Of a stretch of DNA of 64,000 nucleotides, positions 28,501 to 37,500 are shown in pieces (the stretch's first letter is position 1; every line of letters begins with the position of its first letter). The notes below the pieces were generated by a model. That model saw only the letters and a list, made by a program, of their open reading frames with translations. It made no database searches and was not told the DNA's origin. The translations under genes were made by a program, and so were the position numbers. Origin of the DNA: Hyposmocoma kahamanoa (taxonomy: Eukaryota > Arthropoda > Insecta > Lepidoptera > Cosmopterigidae); contig NW_020653750.1 of the NCBI RefSeq assembly GCF_003589595.1, forward strand, positions 2,254,372 to 2,318,371. The letters run 5' to 3'.

Positions 28501-31500
28501 AAGGCGCCTATTTTGCGTAATTAGAGTATATATGTATCATATTGATTAAAGTAGTCACGTATATTTTAATTAGTTTATTATTGAAAACTTATGCATATGT
28601 ATGTGTAATTTTAGTAGTTTAGTACTCGTAACAATTTATAGTTAGTAAATGTAACACAGTACAACTATTTTCTTAATTACGTCGCGACAATCTTCACGTT
28701 TTAGCTGTCGTTGGATTTTTATCACTTTGCCCTTTGCACTTGGTGCAGACCTGCCGCACTCAATCGACTTGGAAGTAGATAGAGTAGCTACTACTCTTAC
28801 TTACTTACTTAAGTAATAAGTAACTCGCACTCTGATTGAATAGAAAAGATTAATAATCGGAAAACGACTTCAAGATTAATTTTAGTTCAAGTAAAAGAAG
28901 AACATTTCATATATAAATTGTAAACAATATACCAAATGTTGTTAAAAACAAAATGTTACTATAAAAAGGGCACTAGTTTTACAGCACTATAGAGGGTTAT
29001 TTGTAAGTCTAACAATCTCGCATACTATATTACTAACATCATAAACAACAACTCTCGTTCAATTACTTTTTACAAGGCAATGAATTTAATTAGAATAAAC
29101 CTTTAAGTTTGTTATTCTGACACTTTTTAGATGTGTATTTGGTAGTAGTAGTAAGGTAGTAAGTTGAAACGTCCTAGCAGAAAGTCCTTTCCAACTCCGT
29201 TCCTGCGTTTTCAATCGAACTGATATTTACGCCTGCCATTTCTTTTGTTACCGCACGGAGTTATCACTGTTTAGAGCGATGTATTTAAATATTGTAGTTT
29301 TTGCACGAAAGTAAAATCTAATGAATTATTAAAAGTCATGTAACAAAAGTTGTTGTTTATGATGTAAGTAATAGTGGTAGTAATATAATCCTCCGAGGTA
29401 GCATTTTACAAATAAGTACAGTTCCCATGGAAATTAAAACCAAACTAACAATGAAGTACGTAGTTCTGAATTAAAATTATCATAATGACTAAACATGGAA
29501 TTTTGTGTTCGGGTGCGTTCAAAATTACGAAAATTGCCGATAGATATTAATAAAATTGTTGTACTGTAAGTATTTACTGTCCTTCGTGAGAATGGCTGTA
29601 TTTAAGAAGAATAGCATTTTTTTTTGCAGAATTGGTTCCCAGCTATTGTTTTCCTTATTGGGCATACTTTTGAGTCTAACAATTTCAGTGTCATATCGAT
29701 TGTAGCTTTTATTTCTGCCTGTGCTTTCAACATTGTATGTAGCTAAGGGTTTTTGCACTATAGCAATTATCTTATATCACTAATTGAATTGTACACGACG
29801 ACAAGGTTTGGTAATTTTTTTCTGCTTTATATTGGTTGGCAATAAAGATAACATATTTTACATCTTTAAAAATTAACTGCTTTATGAACAGATCAACGTG
29901 CCGTTTACGCACTGATCTACTGTCAAGAAGACAATGTTAAAATTTATTTTAACAGCAATATTTATTAGCGTTATTTGAATGTTATATGTATACCTCTCGT
30001 TGGGCTATCATAAATATTATATCTGTTCATGCAGTGCAATTTTTATTTTAGCCATACGGTATGGAAAAAACACCGTTTTTTTAAATTAATCACATGATAT
30101 AGGCCAACCTAAGCGATTAATAAAGTATTACCAAACCTGCACCTTAAAAAAGCCTCGCTTGCTTATCTACATCTATGTGTGCGTCTTTCTTATACGTGGC
30201 AACATCGCTATTCAAATTGTACAAAGTCATATTTTTTAGTGCGGAGCGTGTGGTCAAGTGGGACATATGAGGACGAACAAATCATGTCCCTTGTACACTG
30301 GGTCGATGGCTGGAGGACCTTCCTCGCCACCTGAGACTGATGTCGAGCCACCTCCTGAACCAGCTGACGAAGACGACTTGGGTTACGTTGATGGTACTAA
30401 GCTTACCTTGCCATCGAAACTTATCAAGGTAAGAAATTCATTGAATTATATATTATTTTAAATTATATATGTAAAATAAGCGACAACGCTTTTGTCTGGC
30501 TACTGCCTATTTACTCTATAGTCTGTGTTATCTGAAGTAACCTTACGAGATGGAAAAAATAAAGGAAAGGAGCTGTCTATGGAGTAAACGTACCTACTTA
30601 AACCAAAAATGTCCACCACAAATGGCGGATTTAGTTTTGTACCATAATCATAGATAAGTCAATATCGACATGCAAATGTATGGCTTGAATGTTGAAACTG
30701 TTTTTTATGTTTGCAAATTTGTATACTGTTATCAAATAGTTTACTGTAATCAAAGTATGATTAATACAAGGTATTATTACTAGGCAAGTAATGAGCCATT
30801 TTAATCAAAATTAAATATAAAGTTATTTACCAATAAATGTAACGATGGAATTACATTATCTTATAATCTAGTTACATTCAAAGTTCAATTAAAATTTGAC
30901 TTCAAAATAGAGCGAACAAACGAAGGTGGTATTTGATCCAATGTTTATGTTCGGCAGTTCTATAATTTCCAACCATTCTTTCTTTCTTTTTTCATTTGTA
31001 GATAAACTTTAAAAATAATAATCTAAAAAAAAAAATAATAATAAAAATAATAAGGCAATCTAAAGTAACCAAAACAAAATTCGGCAAGACTTATGAATAA
31101 ACTACTTAAATGAGTCTAACTGCATGAGATATTTGGGCTATTGTATAATGAGAAAAATAACACATGCCGGTGTAATGTAACATTCCGTTGATTTCCGATT
31201 TTCTACTGCCGCATCCCTTAATTCTGCAGCGACGCATTTTTATCAATACATAATTGTTCTCACTGTCAATATTTTTGTCCATATCATTACAATTTTCTAT
31301 GTAATTATCTATGTTGAGTTAAAATGAAAAAAAAAAACCTTTAAAATATGTCTCCTCATTGTATTTTTAATAGACATATGTAGTTTATGAATCTAAATGC
31401 AGATTTTGAATTTACAAAAATTGACAATTAAATGATATTCAATTATGTTATATACGGTAGTAAAGTATCGTGACATTCAATAAACTAAAAATTGACAATT

Positions 31501-34500
31501 CAAATTAGCCTGTGCCCAGTAGTTTGACGAATAATAGTCCGATGACGATTCAAATGAAACCAGTTCGGCTATTTATTTATTATATTTTGTTGCAATCAGA
31601 GATGGGCAGTGGGTTAAAACCCAATGGTCCCGTTCGGGTTTTAACCTAGTTTTTACCCAAAGCTCCTAAGGATGATGCATTACGATTCCATTTTTACGAA
31701 AATCGATTCAAGTGCAAACGATGTAACGATTTTGTTGTCGATTAATTTCGACGCGTTTTTCAAGCGAACCGATTCAATAGAAAGACAAATAGAAAGCAAT
31801 AACCCGCTTTACAACTAATATTTAGTTGTAAATAGTTTATGTCCTGGATTTCGGGCATTTTTACTCGATTTAAACCCGAGATTAACCAAAGCGCCGCGTT
31901 AACATCCGGGCGTTTGTCCACCTCTGGTTGTAATTCACAAATTGAAGAAATAATTGACAGTAAATAAACACTTCGTGACCTTCTCCTTTGCCTTCCCTTG
32001 ATTTATTTTTACTTTGCAGCAGTCAGCTGAAGAATTAAAACGTCGCGGCAGCAGTGGTAGACGCGGCGAATATCGCGCCGCCGGTCGTAACAAACGTAGA
32101 GGCACAGCCAGTGAGTCGTGTGACTACTTAGTGAAGAGACCCGCGGAACGACGACGAACGGACCCTCTAGTAACTTTGTCATCTCTATTGGAAGATGTGC
32201 TTAACCATATAAGGCACTTGCCGGATGTGCAGCCGTTCCTGTTTCCAGTTAATACAAAGGTACGTCTATAACTTCTGACTTATTCAAAATAAGTAAGTGA
32301 TAATCATAATCATAGTTTGGTTACAGCAACCGTAGTATAATAAGACAAGCAGTGTAATTCCCGCCAATTCGTCGCCTTACGGACTACAAGTCACACAGGT
32401 TGCAAAACATAATTTAAAAAAGTATTCACAAAAGATCCAGGTCAACCAACCAGGTGGTCCACGGGCAAGAAGCGAATAAATAGATAACTCCTCGAAATAT
32501 AACACCCTAGAAACTGGTAAAACTGACAAAAAAGTTCCCGTTATCAGGGACAGATAAAACTCACAAAAAATAATTTGTGTCCGAGTTACCAGTATGTATT
32601 AACTCAGTTTTCTTTTGTTACGGCTTAACTTCATGCTTTTTGACCATCGTTATATAATATAATTTCCTCTGAATTTTCGTCGTGTCACAAACCCACGGCA
32701 CCATTCAGCTTCTATTAACTCTGTTTAAGGGTTCTGTAGTTTATTTTGATATAATAATACACCGAATATATTTTATTTAATTATGAAAAACACAACTTTC
32801 AAAACTTCAAATTGGAAGGTCTTTAATTCCAGACTTCTCAAAATAATGAACCCATAATCAAATTTAGGAATTTAAACTCTATATATTCACATATTTTTCA
32901 TAAACAGACGCATACAAATTATGTCAACAAAAATTTATATGGGAGTTCGCCATTATTCTTTCACTCAGGAAAATATTTTAAATTATGAATACCGAGCGAA
33001 CGCTCTGTTAAGTTTGTTAGCAGTTTAAATTATCGATATTTGTTTGACATTACTGTTTTGTTTCCAGTTAGTGCCAGATTACTACCGTGTAGTGACTCGC
33101 CCGATGGATCTGCAGACCATTCGCGACAATCTCCGCCAAAAGCGCTACCAGAGTCGAGAAGATTTCCTGGCAGATGTCAACCAGATTGTAGAAAACTCTA
33201 CCACTTATAATGGTAAGTCGCACACTTGGTGTAATAAGGCAACATCTGCAAAAACTTACAAATTTTCAGAAGAGTGGTTCNNNNNNNNNNNNNNNNNNNN
33301 NNNNNNNNNNNNNNNNNNNNNNNNNNNNNNNNNNNNNNNNNNNNNNNNNNNNNNNNNNNNNNNNNNNNNNNNNNNNNNNNNNNNNNNNNNNNNNNNNNNN
33401 NNNNNNNNNNNNNNNNNNNNNNNNNNNNNNNNNNNNNNNNNNNNNNNNNNNNNNNNNNNNNNNNNNNNNNNNNNNNNNNNNNNNNNNNNNNNNNNNNNNN
33501 NNNNNNNNNNNNNNNNNNNNNNNNNNNNNNNNNNNNNNNNNNNNNNNNNNNNNNNNNNNNNNNNNNNNNNNNNNNNNNNNNNNNNNNNNNNNNNNNNNNN
33601 NNNNNNNNNNNNNNNNNNNNNNNNNNNNNNNNNNNNNNNNNNNNNNNNNNNNNNNNNNNNNNNNNNNNNNNNNNNNNNNNTAGTTAAGAGACCCCTCACA
33701 CTAGCGTCTTTCGAGCGTCAGCGACTTGCCAACGTACGTACAGCGTCGACACGCCGCCAGGTTGGCGGCGGCGCAACGCCAACGCGGCGTCAGTGAGTAT
33801 CTGCTGGGAGTCTACTCCCGCTCTCCGTGTGACATCCATCCGAAACAATTATTGTCAAGTACGTAATACTGGACCAAATCAAAAGACAGTATGAAGCTTC
33901 ATTCGCATCATGAGTAGAGTCACATCATTAGTCGAGTATTACTTATTTGACAGTAACTGAACCCAGGGAGACTATAAATAGCGCCTAGCGTCGGGCATAA
34001 GCCGCGCTGGCGTTGCGTCGCCGCCGCGCGGACGTCGTGTCAACACTGTGCGTGCGTTGGCAAGAAGTGTGCAAAAGCGTTAGTGTGGGGGGGTCTCTTA
34101 AGTTTACATATTTGAAAACTTACATTAAGACCCCCGAGTACCATTCCCGCTGAGACACGTGTTAGTTCCTTCACAATATTACTATTAAGTTTCTTTAACT
34201 TTTTCTTTTTCTTTAGTATTAAAAGTTTTTGAATCTATTTGGTTTTTACAAATTGTTTTAGGTCTATCCAGCAGTCTCACAGTCGCCGCTCAGCGAATGT
34301 TGCAAAAGTGCGTCGACAAACTGGCTGAGAAAGAAGAACAGCTCATGAAACTTGAAAAACAGATCAATCCTTTACTTGATGATAATGATCAGGTAAATTT
34401 CTTTTGTTTGAAATGTTTTTTCCAACGTGGCTATTATATTTTTGTATAAACTTTAATCTCCTAAACCCCCATGTACATCAAAATGTAGAATGATATGTGA

Positions 34501-37500
34501 AGTGATTCAGACCCAGACAATATTATTTCAATGATCACGTAAACGCCCAGTGTATATTGTTATCGTATCCATGGCTTACACTATAATCCTTGCCATCGTG
34601 GTTAAAGGATTTGCCAATCGGCGTATACTTCCCCTGGGTACGTCGTGCGGAGTGGCTCCTTTTGTGCACCAGAGTTTTCGAGTAACAGCGTATATTATAA
34701 TGAAAATTTCGCATTCTTTAGTGCTACATATTTTATATGACAATTGGGTATCTAGAAAAATACGTTTCTCATACAAAGCTCAGGGTATACTTGCTTAGAC
34801 CTGAAGAATGTAATTATATTTCTAAAGTCGGCGGTCTATAGCATGTAAGTCAAAAACTAACATCATTCATTTACTCATTCATTTAAAAGTAATATTCTGT
34901 CGACTAAAGAACATTTATTTAATACTTCATCAATTTATAACTTAAATTTTAGTGGCGTCTTTTTCAAATTTATCATTCTCTTCACACCAACATTATAAAC
35001 AACGAAAAAATATATAATTATATATTAAAAAATTAAGCACTATTTTTACTTACTTGCTTTAGACCGCCGAGAACAGATTTAGTACTTTTTAATGTATGTT
35101 GGGCATTTAGCTCTTTTTCCGTTATAGTTGCTGGGTGTTAAGAGGTTAGCCAAGATAAAAAAATTTGAACGCCCACCACCACAAAAAATAATTGAAATCA
35201 CGTATTTTTCATAATGACCTAACACAAAATAATCACAAGGAAACAAAATTACATATATAATGTAGTGTAGTTTAGACAATTCATGTCTTTTTTTCGAATG
35301 CCATAGCACTCCCTGGACAGCATCAATGCCTTCAATTGCTTCCGAGGCACCTATCGCCCCTTTAGGACTCTTAGCGCCCACTGGGCAGGGACCACTTTGG
35401 GAAAGTTTGAGAAAGAAAAAGAATCGTCTTAAGTCTCATAATACACTATAATGTTTGCTATCGTGGTGAAAGGTTTTGCCAATCGGCGAAAGGTATTCGG
35501 CGATTGTACCCACGGTGCGCTAGACGTACAGGAAAGGAACGGTACTTCTTGCTGGGAGACTACTTTCGTGCACATCGTCTTAAGTGTTTCACATAAATGC
35601 TCTTTGTGTATAGACATACATGTTCGTATAAAAAATTAAGCCCTGTTGTTGGCACGTCTTCTTGGTTTATCGTTTGTTGTCTTATAAAAAGTGCCTCTGT
35701 TACAATATAATAAAGGACATGTTCGACGAGATTGTAATCTACTTATATATGTTATATACGTTAACTTTGTTTCTTCCCAGGTGGCGCTATCTTTCATTCT
35801 TGAAAATCTACTAACCACGAAATTAAAGGTGATGCCAGAAGCGTGGCCGTTCTTGAAACCTGTCAACAAGAAACAAGTGAAGGATTACTATAATGTAATT
35901 AAGAAGCCCATTGACATGGAGACGATGGGCAAAAGGATACAAGGTATCGTGACACAGAATCACCTAGTTTCCTAAAACTGATTTTTAAGATTGAAAGTAT
36001 CGTGAGTTTTCGGTATGCTTATCTTATTAATGACCAATGGTCGGAACCTATTCCAAATGAGTAGATATATCGACCCCTCCCACGTAAAGTATCGTATGTC
36101 AAAATTGCCAAGTTTACAGGGAAGCGTTTTAAAGTTCTGAATGCACTGAAATGACCATAACACGTGACTTTATCATTTCTCAGTTTTATTCGGCAAAGCT
36201 CGTTATTCACATAGTGCTATAAAATCCTAGATAGCGGTTAGATGATCTATTAGATGAATCACTCTTTCAGTGAATTCAGAACTTTAAAACGCTCCCATGT
36301 AAACTTGCAAGTTCGACATACAATACTTTACGTAGGAGGGGTCGATATATCTTTGTATCTATAGTCTACATATAGATACAGAGAGTGACATAGATTGGTT
36401 GAAAAAATACCACCAAATATTAATTACTTGTTCGAATTCATAATGAAATTTAATTAAATTATTAGGAAACTAATTATAATAATAATATCCATATTAGTTA
36501 AAATAAGCTTTTGCTTGTAGATGATAAAAAACGTTTACTTTTATGAAAGGTTAATGAGTCCACTACATTCTTTTACATGGCGCCCCTAGTTACTTACTTT
36601 AAAATAGATAAAATACTTTAAACACAACGTCAGCTTCCACAGTCACTACTACTATTCTAGATTCGAAAAAGTAATTAATTAATATTTGGTGGTTTTAACC
36701 ACTCTATGTTTCTCCTTGTATCTTTACGTAGACATTTATCTACTCTTTTGGAACCCCCTATTCCGATCATTGCTGATGATACATTGTGGAGCAAATGAGC
36801 AACACGGCAATATTCACTTTTTGAATTTAAATCCGAAAACCGTCAATATTTTGGAGGTCAGTTTAGGTGTATTTAGTGCTTTAAAAATGTTTCATTTTTA
36901 CAGCTCATAAATACCACAGTCGTGAGGACTTCTTGAAGGATATAACCCTGTTAGTAGAGAACTGTCGCGCTTACAATGGCCCTAACTCTCAATTCACACG
37001 ACAGGCTGAGGCTATACAGAAGGTCACTATTGAAGCTTTAGAACAGGTAATTGAGAAAGTTGGATTTTTATGTTATCCTTGTTTGAAAGTAGCTCTTTAT
37101 CTTGGAATTGAATTGGCGGATAACCATAGACAACCTCCAGTTTGAAATTTGAGATGATGTTTCAAATTATTCAAAGGATAATAAGGTCAATTACTATCTC
37201 CTACGCATCACCTGCAACAATAGAAAAAGAATGAAACTGTTTGTAGACCTTCATTTGTCATAATCTCAAGCTCATGGGATTATTTATCCCATTTGTCTCC
37301 TGGCAACATATGGGTTTTAACGTTTTTTTCCCCATTTGTCGTCAGTGAGAATCACCACTGGCAACAATTTAGTTTTTTTTATCCCGTTTGTTGCTACCTG
37401 GTAATATTTGGGATTTTTTCCCCCATTTATCGCCAGTGGGAACAAAGCCAGTAGTGACGACTGGGAGTAAGGGAAATTTTTGTTTGTATTCTTCAATTTT

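Larger units (their letters stand above)
25928..30239. other. TAF1 intron 23 (4.3 kb), mostly unassigned
   Basis: AT-rich. Recognisable parts are a LINE 3' fragment (27008-27165), one ~80-bp dispersed repeat (28450-28520), and a small hairpin ATATCGAAAT/ATTTCGATAT near 26638-26670. The rest shows no open frame with protein features. Confidence 0.5.

Noticed and set aside
32335..32400. Another MITE starting TATAATAAGACAAG
   Set aside because: Only about 14 bases match the 8069-8299 end and no right end was found.
33044..33796. Long open frame across the N gap
   Set aside because: It is an artefact of undetermined bases read as open codons; only 33068-33212 is coding.
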